Positions 56,123 to 64,000 of a DNA stretch of 64,000 bases are shown here, one piece after another. The translations under genes were made by a program, and so were the position numbers. Source of the DNA: Streptomyces pactum (GTDB lineage: Bacteria > Actinomycetota > Actinomycetes > Streptomycetales > Streptomycetaceae). The notes under the pieces were generated by a model, which was not told the origin of the DNA, made no database searches, and was given only the letters and a program-made list of their open reading frames with translations. Position 1 is the stretch's first letter. Each line of letters opens with the position of its first letter. The stretch covers positions 4,960,001-5,024,000 of the forward strand of contig NZ_JACYXC010000001.1 in the NCBI RefSeq assembly GCF_016031615.1, given 5' to 3'.

Positions 56123-57097
56123 ATGTCTTCGACCGAGTCGCCGGATGCCCATGCCCTTCCGGTGGTGCCGCCCGCACGGTCCGAGCACGTCGGAGCGGGG
56201 GAGACGGTCCGTACCGTACGGCTGCCCGGACTCACCCTGGCGGTCCGCGCACGGCGCCCGGCCCGCGAGGGCCTGGTCCCGGCGCTCTACGTCCACGGGC
56301 TCGGCGGCTCCTCGCTGAACTGGTCCGCGCTGATGGAGCGGCTCGCCGACCGGGTGGACGGGGAGGCGGTGGACCTGCCCGGCTTCGGCCACTCCCCGCC
56401 GCCGGACGACGGCGACTACTCCATCACCGGCCACGCCCGCGCGGTGATCCGCCACCTGGACGCCGCCGGCCGCGGCCCGGTGCACCTGTTCGGCAACTCG
56501 ATGGGCGGCGCGATCGCCACCCGGGTGGCGGCGGTCCGGCCCGACCTGGTGCGCACCCTCACCCTGGTCTCGCCCGCGCTGCCGGAGCTGCGGCCGCAGC
56601 GCACCGCGATCCCCACCGCGCTGCTGGCCCTGCCCGGCGCGGCCCGGCTCTTCGTCCGGATGACCCGGGACTGGACCATCGAGTACCGGACCCGCCAGGT
56701 GCTGGCGCTCAACTACGGCGACCCCTCCCGGGTGACCCCGGAGGCGCTCGCGGCGGCCGTCGAGGAGCAGGAGCGGCGCGCGGAGCTGCCCTATTTCTGG
56801 GACGCGATGGCCCGGTCGGCGCGCGGCATCGTGGACTCCTACACCCTCGGCGGGCAGCACTCGCTGTGGCGGCAGGCGGAACGGGTGCTGGCGCCGACCC
56901 TCCTCGTCTACGGGATGCGCGACCTGCTGGTCTCGCACCGGATGGCGCTGCGGGCCGCCCGGGCGTTCCGGGACTCCCGGCTGCTGACCCTGATGGACGC
57001 CGGCCATGTGGCGATGATGGAGTTCCCCGGGACGGTGGCGAGAGCCGTCGGTGAACTCCTCGACGAATACGACGGAAGCGGTGCGGCGCGTGGGTAA
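56123..57097 (+). CDS. Alpha/beta-hydrolase fold protein
   Basis: A 324-residue hydrolase. The elbow is LFGNSMGGAIA (Ser about 125), the oxyanion strand is YVHGLGGSSLNW, the acid is in LVYGMRDLLVS and the His in MDAGHVAMMEFP. The cap is helical (about 165-240). The start is ATG 56123. The 3' end overlaps the start of the DUF3152 gene by 8 bases (GTG 57090), which indicates an operon. The substrate is unknown. Confidence 0.93.
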   Translation: MSSTESPDAHALPVVPPARSEHVGAGETVRTVRLPGLTLAVRARRPAREGLVPALYVHGLGGSSLNWSALMERLADRVDGEAVDLPGFGHSPPPDDGDYSITGHARAVIRHLDAAGRGPVHLFGNSMGGAIATRVAAVRPDLVRTLTLVSPALPELRPQRTAIPTALLALPGAARLFVRMTRDWTIEYRTRQVLALNYGDPSRVTPEALAAAVEEQERRAELPYFWDAMARSARGIVDSYTLGGQHSLWRQAERVLAPTLLVYGMRDLLVSHRMALRAARAFRDSRLLTLMDAGHVAMMEFPGTVARAVGELLDEYDGSGAARG

Positions 57098-59018
57098 GCA
57101 CAGCGCACGAGGCGGTCGGGAATCCCGCGAGCGGCGGAGGGACGCCGGCCCCCCGGCCGCCCCGGCCGGTGCCGGCGGGCCCGGCGCCGCGGTGCCCGGT
57201 ACCGCTGCCGGTGCCCCGGTCCCCGGCGCCGCCGCGTCCGGTGCGCCCCGGGCCGCTGTCCCCGGTGGGCCCGGTGCGGCCGTGGGCCCCGGGCCGGCCG
57301 TGGTCCGGCCCCGGAGTCCGGAACCCGCGCCCGGCTACCCGGTCCACGACACCGGGCAGCATCCGCTGCCGTACACCACCGGGGAGTTCCGGTTCCCCGC
57401 CCCCGACCCGGACACCGGGCAGTTCCCTGCCCTCCACGACACCGGGGAGCTGCGGCTGGGCCCGTACGACGGAGGGTGGGACCCCGATCCGCAGGACACC
57501 GGGGAGCACCGGTTCCGGCCCTACGCCGCCCACGACTCCTACGACCCCTACGGCCGGTACGACACCGGCGAGTACCCGGCGGTCCGGGACCCCGGGCCGG
57601 CCCCCGCCCCGCCCCCCGGGCCCGCCGTGCCGGGCACCGGCCGCCGGCGGCGCGGCGCCCCGAGCCGGTCCGCGGCGGCCATCCGGAGCAGCGTGAGCCG
57701 GGCGGTGGCTGGGGCCCGCTGGGCGGTGCCCCGGGCGTAGCCGCCGACGGACAGCGGGCCGCCGCCGGCGCACCGCGAGCCGCTGCCGGCGCACCGGCGG
57801 CGCCCGGCCGGGTCCGGCGGGCTCCGGGCGGCGCGGTCCCCGGCACCGCCCCGTCCCCCGGTGCGGCGCCCTCCGTGCCGCGGCCCCCGGACGCCCGGGC
57901 CGGCGGCACCGGATGCGGCCGGGGCGGGCGCGAGGACGGCCGGCCGCCCCGCCGGCGGCCGGCGACGCACCGTACCCGGTCCGCGCCACGAGGACGTCGC
58001 GGCGTTCGACGCGCTCGACGCGCGGCTCCGCGGCACGCCCGAGCCCCAGGCGGCGGGGGCGACCGCCGGTGTGCCCGGCGGTGGCCCGGCCGCCCCGGTG
58101 AGCACGGCGAGCGAGGGCGTCGCGCCGCCGCCGGCGGCCCGGTCCACCACGCGCTCCGCGGACGGCGGGGGCGGCGGTACCCGGGCCGCGGGTCCCGGCC
58201 GGCCCGGGCGCGGGCGGGCGTTCACCGGGGTGGCGGCCGCCGCGGTCACCACCGTGCTCGCGGTGGTGGTCGCCGGCCAGGTCTCCGAAGGGGCCCAGGA
58301 GACGCACGCCGGCGCGCAGCCGCAGGGACGTGCCGGCCCGCGACGACTCCGGCGCCTCCCGCGGACAGGGCCGGCCCGCCCCCCGCCCGTACCAGCACGC
58401 CCCCCGGCGGCCCCCGCCACGTACGCGGAGAAGATGGCGCGGAAGTACCCGCTCGACCCGCGGCTGGCCGCCGACGGCAGCTTCGCCACCATCCCTGGAC
58501 GGGACAAGGCGCCCGGCACGGGCCCGGTGACGCGGTACCGGGTGGACGTGGAACGGGGGCTGCCGCTGGACGGCGAGCTGTTCGCCGAGGCGGTGCACAG
58601 GACGCTCAACGACGACCGCAGCTGGGGGCACGGCGGCGCCCGCACCTTCGAACGGGTCTCCTCCGGGCGGGCCGACTTCGTGATCACCCTGGCCAGCCCG
58701 GCCACCACCGCGAAGTGGTGCGCCAAGTCCGGCCTGGACACCACCGTGGACAACGTCTCCTGCGACTCCGCCTCCACCGAGCGCGTCATGATCAACGCCT
58801 ACCGCTGGGCGCAGGGCGCCGCCACCTACGGCGACGACAAGCTCCACACCTACCGGCAGATGCTGATCAACCACGAGGTGGGACACCGGCTGGGCCGCAA
58901 CCACGAGTTCTGTTCCGCGGACGGCGCCCTCGCCCCGGTGATGATGCAGCAGACCAAGTTCCTCACCACGGACGGGGCGACCTGCCGGATCAACGCCTGG
59001 CCGTACCCCACGTCCTGA
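57090..59018 (+). CDS. DUF3152 secreted/anchored metalloprotease-like protein, frame disrupted as read
   Basis: The C-terminal domain (58431-59018, from YAEKMARKYPLDPRLAADGS) is a clear DUF3152 unit with the metzincin-type site HEVGHRLGRNH and a Met-turn-like PVMMQQT. A membrane anchor (GRAFTGVAAAAVTTVLAVVV) lies at about 58217-58275. The N-terminus begins at GTG 57090 (VGKHSARGGRESRERRR), overlapping the hydrolase, and is rich in Gly/Pro with repeated DTG(E/Q) words. It stops at 57740. Adding one G at 57711-57714 keeps it open; a second, opposite shift before about 58000 is needed to reach the DUF3152 frame. So 2-3 indels lie in the linker. It corresponds to Rv3207c. Confidence 0.8.
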
Positions 59019-61019
59019 CCGGGTGCCGGGACCGCACACCCTGAGCGCCCCTGAGCACCACGTCCTGACCGCCACGTCCTGGCCCGGCGGGCGGGGCACG
59101 GTCTGGTGCGGTGGTGTGTGCGGTGCGCCGTAGGCGTTCCCCGTGGGGTGGGGTCGGGGCCGGCGAGCGTGCTGTCCGCCGGGGTCCGGCGCCGGGGGTC
59201 CCCGTACTTCCCGTTACTTCCCGCATCCCGCGCTCCCCGTGTCCCGCACGGAAGTCCTCCTCCGGGGGCTTGGGCCGGGCCGACCGGCGTGGCCGGGGCC
59301 CTCGGCCGGGGGCGGCGGTCGGTGTCCCGGTGGTCGGTGTCCCGGCGGGCCGGTGCCGGCGGACGCCCCGGGCGGGGTACGGACGCCCGGCCACGGTGCG
59401 ACGCCGGGCCCACCGTGGCGATGGCATGACCGCCGCGCAACAACGCGGACGAGCGTCGAAGGTTACGGGCTTTCACCCCTTCCGGTGGTGCGACGGACAA
59501 CCGTCCGTCGCACCACCGCACCCCGCGCATAACGTGCTTCCGCTGCCGGACGGCGGCTGCCGAACAGGAGCGGGGGTGCGCACATGCGGATGGGACTGTT
59601 CCCGGAGGGGGGCCTTCCCCTCGCACCCGGGGAGCCCTGGCTCCGGTACGACCGCCGCTCACGGGCCCCGCACCACCCCGCAGGGTCCGGCGTCCGTGCC
59701 GGGGTCCGGGGCACCCGTCGGCGCGTCGGCGGGAACGGCACGTCCGACGGGCCGAACGCGGCCGCGGGACGGGGACGTGCGGGCGCGGCGGGCCGGGCGC
59801 CGCACCACCGGCTGCCTCCGCCCACCGGCGCGCACGGCGCGCACACCACGCGCGGGTGCCGGGCACGGGTGCCGGGCGCTCGGCGCGGGCACCGGGCGCA
59901 GACGCCCTACGCCGGGCGCGGCGGTCGGGCCCTCTCCGGCGGAGGGCTCACCGCCCGCGGGACGGTGCCCGGCACGGTCCCGGGCCCCACGGCGGACCGC
60001 CCGCGGCCCGGCTTCCGCCCGGCGGCGGTCGCCCGTCCGACCGCGCCCGGCAGCCCGGCGGGAGCCCGCTGCCGCCGTGGCGCGGCGGGCACCGGCGCCC
60101 TGGCGGACCGTTTCACCAGAGGGTGCCGCCGAGGCGCCCGCCGCCCCTCGCGGTCCGCCGGGGCGTCCGTGCCCGTCCGGCCCGGCCGGGGCTTACCGGT
60201 CCCGGAGGGTGCCTGTCACGCCCCCGGCACACCCCAGGAGCCGCCTCGGACGGCATCCTCCCGTCCGGCGCCCCCTCCGACTTCACTGAGCCCGTCGTCC
60301 CCGGAACACCCGTCGACGCCGGCGCGTCCGTCGGCAGCGGCCCGCCGGTCGCTGCCGGCACCCCCGCCGGTCCCGGCCCGCCGGTCGCCCCCGGTGGCGC
60401 CGCCGTCAGCGCCGTCATCGCCGTCCACGGCGGCCCGGACACGGCCGTCCCCTCCCTCGGCCCCCTCGCTGCCGTCGTCCCGTCCTGCCCGGGGCCGCCG
60501 GCGCGCCCTGTCCCGCCGTTCGTGCGGCCGGACCCCCTGTTCCCGCCGCCGGCCGGGGTCGGCTGCCGCCCGGCACCGGCCGCTGCCGTGACCGCCGCCC
60601 CCGCCCCGACCCGGCCCCCCGGCTCCGGTCCGGCCCGTACGCCACGGCCCGTCCCCATGCGCGGGACGCACTCCGTCCCGGCACGTACGCCAGGAGCCGC
60701 CCCGGCGTGCGGTACGCGCCGCGCTCCGGCACGCACCCCGCACCACGCTCCGGCGCGCACGCCGCCGTACGGGCCGGGGTGCCGGGCCGGCGCGCCCGGG
60801 GCGCTCCGGCCGTCCCTGCTCCGGAGCCGTCGCCCCACGGTCCCGGGCTGCCCCCGGCGAGGTGCCCGGAACCGGACCGACCCCGCCGGCCCCGGACCCC
60901 ACCGGCCGGACCCCGCCGGCAACCGGACCCCGTACGGCGTCCGTCCAACCGACCCCGGCCCCCCCGCCCGTCCGGCCCACCGACCGTCTCCACCGCGCAT
61001 CCCATGAGGAGTCACGAAG
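59019..61019. other. 2-kb gene-poor region
   Basis: I cannot support a gene here. Open frames exist in all six frames because of the GC content, but none has a domain or membrane pattern. ATG 59584 has AGGAG at 59566-59570 (rather far) and encodes MRMGLFPEGGLPLAPGEPWL before turning Arg/Pro/Gly-rich. A strong hairpin is at 59483-59518. A decayed or frameshift-damaged gene is possible. Confidence 0.5.
59483..59518. terminator. Perfect 16-base hairpin in the gene-poor region
   Basis: CGGTGGTGCGACGGAC at 59483-59498 pairs perfectly with 59503-59518 across the loop AACC. It is 465 bases beyond the DUF3152 stop. It could be a terminator or attenuator before the weak ATG 59584 frame. Confidence 0.6.
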
Positions 61020-61079
61020 ATGACCGACCATCCCTCCGGAACGCCCCAGGCGCCCGAACTGCCGCTGGAGGGTGAGTGA
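61020..61079 (+). CDS. 19-codon leader ORF coupled to the epimerase gene
   Basis: ATG 61020 has GAGGAG at 61005-61010 at good spacing and encodes MTDHPSGTPQAPELPLEGE. Its stop overlaps the epimerase start as TGATG. The ribosome site here is much better than anything immediately before the epimerase start, so the epimerase is probably translated by reinitiation. It could also be the end of a lost longer gene. Confidence 0.55.
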   Translation: MTDHPSGTPQAPELPLEGE

Positions 61080-62068
61080 TGAGGGTCCTGCTGCTCGGTT
61101 CCAGCGGATATCTCGGCCGCTACGTCGCCGATCACCTGCTCGCCGACCCGTCGGTCCAGCTCACCGCGCTCGGTCGCGGCGACGACGCCGATGTGCGGTT
61201 CGACCTGTCCACCGGCAGCCCCGGCGCGCTCACCCGCTTCCTGGACGCGGTGCACCCCGGCGTGGTGATCAACTGCGCCGGCGCCACCCGGGGCGGGGCC
61301 CGCGAACTCCTCCGGCACAACACCGTCGCGGTGGCGACGGTCTGCGAGGCGATGCGCCGCAGCAGCTGCGCGGCCCGGCTGGTCCAGCTCGGCTGCGCCT
61401 CCGAGTACGGACCCTCGCAGCACGGTTCGTCCACGGCGGAGGACGCCGTCCCGCGCCCCGGCGGGCCGTACGGGGTGAGCAAACTCGGTGCCACCGAACT
61501 CGTCCTCGGCTCGGGGCTGGACGCCATCGTGCTGCGCGTCTTCTCCCCCGTGGGGCCGGGCACCCCCGCCGGTTCGCCGCTGGGCCGGCTCGCCGATGCC
61601 ATGCGCCGCGCCATGCAGGCCGGGGAGAGTGAACTGCGGCTGAGCGGCCTGGGCGTACAGCGGGACTTCGTGGACGTCCGGGACGTGGCGCGGGCGGTGC
61701 ACGCCGCCTCGCTGTCGGCCGCCCAGGGGGTGGTCAACATCGGCACCGGCCGGGCCGTCCGGCTGCGGGACGCCGCCGGGGTGCTCGCCCGGGTGGCCGG
61801 GTTCGGGGGCGCGCTGCACGAGGTGGACATCCCGGCCGCCCGGCAACCGCTGCTCCAGGCGCCGGGCGCCCCGGCGGGTGGTGGTCCGGGCGGGGGCCAG
61901 GACCACCCCGCGGCGGCTCCGGTCACCGTCCACCCCTACCCCGACGGATGCGGTGGCTGGCAGCAGGCCGACGTGCGGACCGCCCGGGACCGGCTGGGCT
62001 GGCGCCCCCGGATCGCCCTGGAGGAGTCCCTGGCCGACATCTGGATGGAGGCCGCCTGCCGCATCTGA
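61079..62068 (+). CDS. NAD-dependent epimerase/dehydratase (extended SDR)
   Basis: A 329-residue extended short-chain dehydrogenase. The N-terminal NAD site is LLLGSSGYLGRYVADHLL (GxxGxxG), followed by NCAGATRGG, a serine region LGCASEYGP and the catalytic YGVSK. The substrate part includes GLGVQRDFVDVRDVARAVHA, as in nucleotide-sugar epimerases, and a Gly-rich insert at about 263-280. ATG 61079 overlaps the leader ORF stop. It precedes moeZ by 380 bases on the same strand; a sugar substrate is likely but unknown. Confidence 0.92.
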   Translation: MRVLLLGSSGYLGRYVADHLLADPSVQLTALGRGDDADVRFDLSTGSPGALTRFLDAVHPGVVINCAGATRGGARELLRHNTVAVATVCEAMRRSSCAARLVQLGCASEYGPSQHGSSTAEDAVPRPGGPYGVSKLGATELVLGSGLDAIVLRVFSPVGPGTPAGSPLGRLADAMRRAMQAGESELRLSGLGVQRDFVDVRDVARAVHAASLSAAQGVVNIGTGRAVRLRDAAGVLARVAGFGGALHEVDIPAARQPLLQAPGAPAGGGPGGGQDHPAAAPVTVHPYPDGCGGWQQADVRTARDRLGWRPRIALEESLADIWMEAACRI

Positions 62069-62447
62069 CGGCCGTGGACCGCCCCGGCCGCGCCTCGGCC
62101 GGCCCCGCGCACCGGCGCGCGACCCGGCGCACCGGGTGTCCCGCGCTCCGGCGCGCCCGGCGGTCCGGCCGGCCGGTTCCCCGGGGCGCCGCCCGTGAGC
62201 GGGATGGCCGGGACCGGATCGCCGGTGGCCGGGGTGGCCGGGCGCCGCTCGTGACCGGGGTGGCCGGGGCACCGCCCGTGGCCGGGGTGACCGGCCGGGT
62301 GACGCCGCCCCGTGCCGCCCCGGCGCGGCCGGTGCCCGGCACGTGGGACGGGAACGTCTCGCTGCGCGGACCAGGTGTCTCGGAATGAGACGGGCCGTGG
62401 CAGTGTTACGGAAGAACAACCATGCTCCCACCTCTTACGGAGTCCCC

Positions 62448-63626
62448 GTGTCGCTGCCACCCCTGGTCGAGCCGGCCGCCGAGCTCACCGTCGATGAGGT
62501 CCGCAGGTACTCGCGCCATCTGATCATCCCGGATGTCGGGATGGACGGACAGAAGCGTCTGAAGAACGCCAAGGTGCTGTGTGTGGGCGCGGGCGGCCTC
62601 GGCTCGCCCGCTCTGATGTACCTCGCCGCCGCCGGCGTCGGCACCCTGGGCATCGTGGAGTTCGACGAGGTGGACGAGTCGAACCTGCAGCGCCAGATCA
62701 TCCACAGCCAGGCGGACATCGGCCGGTCCAAGGCGGAGTCCGCCCGGGACACGGTCCTGGGCATCAACCCGTACACCAACGTCGTGCTGCACGAGGGGCG
62801 CCTCGAAGCGGACAACGTGATGGAGATCTTCTCCCAGTACGACCTGATCGTGGACGGTACGGACAACTTCGCCACCCGCTACCTGGTCAACGACGCCTGC
62901 GTGCTGCTCAACAAGCCGTACGTGTGGGGTTCGATCTACCGCTTCGACGGTCAGGCGTCGGTCTTCTGGAGCGAGCACGGGCCGTGCTACCGCTGCCTGT
63001 ACCCGGAGCCCCCGCCGCCGGGCATGGTGCCCTCCTGCGCCGAGGGCGGCGTGCTCGGCGTGCTCTGCGCGTCCGTCGGTTCCATCCAGGTCACCGAGGC
63101 GATCAAGGTGCTCACCGGCACCGGCGAGCCGCTGGTCGGCCGGCTGATGATCTACGACGCCCTGGAGATGACCTACCGCCAGGTCAAGGTGCGCAAGGAC
63201 CCGAACTGCGCGGTCTGCGGCGAGAACCCCACCGTCACCGAGCTGATCGACTACGAGGCGTTCTGCGGCGTGGTGTCGGAGGAGGCCCAGGAGGCGGCGC
63301 TCGGTTCGACGATCACTCCCAAGCAGCTCAAGGAGTGGATCGACGAGGGCGAGAACATCGACATCATCGACGTCCGCGAGCCGAACGAGTACGAGATCGT
63401 CTCCATCCCCGGCGCCCGCCTGATCCCCAAGAACGAGTTCCTGATGGGCACCGCGCTCCAGGACCTGCCGCAGGACAAGAAGATCGTCCTGCACTGCAAG
63501 ACGGGTGTCCGCTCCGCGGAAGTCCTCGCCGTGCTGAAGTCCGCCGGGTTCGCCGACGCGGTCCACGTGGGTGGCGGTGTGATCGGCTGGGTCAACCAGA
63601 TCGAGCCGGAGAAGCCGGTGTACTGA
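62448..63626 (+). CDS. moeZ: Adenylyltransferase/sulfurtransferase MoeZ
   Basis: MoeZ adenylates and then sulphurates the C-terminal Gly-Gly of sulphur-carrier proteins, feeding molybdopterin, thiamine and, in actinobacteria, thio-containing metabolites. The 392-residue protein has an E1/ThiF domain (GAGGLGSPALMYLAAAG; FDEVDESNLQRQI; GTDNFATRY), the zinc cysteines in CYRCLYP and CAVCG, and a C-terminal rhodanese domain with the sulphur-bearing Cys in LHCKTGVRS. GTG 62448 (VSLPPLVEPAAELTVDEVRR) has GGAG upstream and gives the exact family length. Confidence 0.96.
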   Translation: MSLPPLVEPAAELTVDEVRRYSRHLIIPDVGMDGQKRLKNAKVLCVGAGGLGSPALMYLAAAGVGTLGIVEFDEVDESNLQRQIIHSQADIGRSKAESARDTVLGINPYTNVVLHEGRLEADNVMEIFSQYDLIVDGTDNFATRYLVNDACVLLNKPYVWGSIYRFDGQASVFWSEHGPCYRCLYPEPPPPGMVPSCAEGGVLGVLCASVGSIQVTEAIKVLTGTGEPLVGRLMIYDALEMTYRQVKVRKDPNCAVCGENPTVTELIDYEAFCGVVSEEAQEAALGSTITPKQLKEWIDEGENIDIIDVREPNEYEIVSIPGARLIPKNEFLMGTALQDLPQDKKIVLHCKTGVRSAEVLAVLKSAGFADAVHVGGGVIGWVNQIEPEKPVY

Positions 63627-63710
63627 CCGGTTCCCGGACCGACGTACCGACCGGTCCCCGGGGCCGGTGTACTGACCGGTCTCCGCCGGTTCCCTCGGGT
63701 GTGGGACGTA

Positions 63711-63751
63711 CGGGAGGGCCGGACCGCCGTCACGGTGGTCCGGCCCTCCCG
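63711..63751 (+). terminator. Hairpin terminator of moeZ
   Basis: CGGGAGGGCCGGACCGCC (63711-63728) pairs with 63734-63751 with one G-U pair and a five-base loop, 85 bases after the moeZ stop. Confidence 0.85.
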
Positions 63752-63781
63752 CCGTGTTCCGGCCCGGGCCGGAACACGGCG
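63750..63781. terminator. 32-base perfect palindrome between convergent genes
   Basis: CGCCGTGTTCCGGCCC and its exact complement meet without a spacer at 63765/63766. Together with the preceding hairpin it separates moeZ from the leftward peptidase gene, so it probably serves the latter. It could also be extruded as a cruciform. Confidence 0.75.
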
Positions 63782-63839
63782 CCCGGCGGGGCCGCGTCCG
63801 GTCCGGCCGGGGCGTCCCCGCCGGACCGGACGCCACCGC

Positions 63840-64000
63840 TCAGGAGCAGGTGGTGTTCTGTGCCGGGACCTTGCCGTCCAGCAGATAGGCGTCCACGGCC
63901 TTCTTCAGGCAGCTGTTGCCGCTGTTGTACCCGCCGTGGCCCTCGCCCTTGAGGGTCACCATCACGCCCACGTCGTCACCGAGCGCCCGGGCCATCTTCC
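63840..64000 (-). CDS. Secreted alpha/beta-hydrolase peptidase (tripeptidyl aminopeptidase type), C-terminal fragment
   Basis: Only the last 52 residues lie in the window: KMARALGDDVGVMVTLKGEG then HGGYNSGNSCLKKAVDAYLL and DGKVPAQNTTCS. The block GEGHGGYNSGNSC with the final Cys-containing tail is typical of the TAP-like C-terminal domain of secreted Streptomyces peptidases (SlpD/SlpE, mycelial tripeptidyl aminopeptidase), with the catalytic His in GHGGY. The paired cysteines suggest a disulphide in an exported enzyme. The rest of the gene lies beyond the right edge. Confidence 0.85.
   Translation of the reverse strand, partial: KMARALGDDVGVMVTLKGEGHGGYNSGNSCLKKAVDAYLLDGKVPAQNTTCS

Noticed and set aside
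56709..59099. 796-codon minus-strand frame opposite the hydrolase and DUF3152 genes
   Set aside because: Low-complexity antisense shadow of supported plus-strand genes.
59584..60591. 335-codon gene starting MRMGLFPEGG
   Set aside because: Ribosome site is too far upstream and the translation turns into Arg/Pro/Gly repeats; kept only as a note in the gene-poor region.
1..64000. tRNA and rRNA genes, biosynthetic or defence clusters
   Set aside because: No tRNA-like T-loop with acceptor pairing, rRNA segment, or modular synthase, restriction or toxin-antitoxin gene was seen on reading both strands.

Overview
The window is chromosomal DNA from a high-GC actinomycete, almost certainly a Streptomyces or close relative. 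GC is extreme in coding and spacer DNA, third positions are nearly all G or C, GTG starts are common and there are several GGAGG-type ribosome sites. Marker proteins are typical of the genus: MshB for mycothiol, a 7Fe ferredoxin beside an aminotransferase, a TatB-type translocase component, DUF3107, DUF3117 and DUF3152 proteins, and MoeZ. No rRNA, tRNA, CRISPR array, phage or biosynthetic cluster was seen.

Layout. Positions 1-11.2 kb hold the end of a peptide ABC permease gene, a GGYG-repeat membrane protein, an S9 prolyl peptidase, mshB with a coupled membrane gene, a large membrane protein with a peptidoglycan-binding-type ectodomain, and a SirB1-like protein. Positions 11.3-25 kb hold a GNAT enzyme, fdxA, dapC, a lysozyme-like protein, dapE, a LOG-family enzyme, a folP2-type gene, a DivIVA-domain protein, tagA, an enoyl-CoA hydratase, a DUF3117 protein and an O-methyltransferase. 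Positions 25.1-40.2 kb hold an ECF sigma factor, its zinc anti-sigma factor, HtrA and TatB, then mrp, a DUF1003 gene, an MgtE-N/CBS gene, a lipoprotein, a drug/metabolite transporter and corA. From memory, this order matches M. tuberculosis Rv1170-Rv1239c (mshB, fdxC, aminotransferase, dapE, LOG, folP2, tagA, DUF3117, methyltransferase, sigE, rseA, htrA, tatB, mrp, corA). Positions 40.9-48.1 kb hold mostly conserved hypotheticals: SUFU-domain, DUF6758, PHP, MarC, a 50-residue protein, NYN nuclease and a hydrolase. Positions 48.4-63.6 kb hold a DEAD-box helicase, a MiaE-like ferritin-fold protein, DUF3107, TetR, a hydrolase, a DUF3152 metalloprotease, an epimerase and moeZ. This resembles M. 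tuberculosis Rv3206c-Rv3211, here interrupted by an IS110-family insertion. The right edge holds the end of a secreted peptidase.

The genes form a conserved housekeeping neighbourhood rather than one accessory system. Diaminopimelate synthesis (dapC, dapE) sits with cell-wall-facing proteins. The sigma/anti-sigma/HtrA/TatB group is an envelope-stress module. mrp, corA and the MgtE-N/CBS protein concern Fe-S assembly and magnesium.

Two things stand out. At least six reading frames (dapE, the anti-sigma gene, htrA, the EamA transporter, DUF6758, DUF3152) are broken by single-base shifts, mostly at G or C runs. Since dapE should be essential, consensus error is the leading explanation, but real decay is not excluded. 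The accessory content is one IS110 element with a 5' region that could encode a bridge RNA, and many gene-free stretches with tandem or hairpin repeats. I found no convincing undescribed multi-gene system. The best leads are the ATT start candidate of the O-methyltransferase, the AT-rich operator-like island by the 50-residue gene, the structured corA leader, the IS110 5' region and the micro-hairpin array in a convergent spacer.
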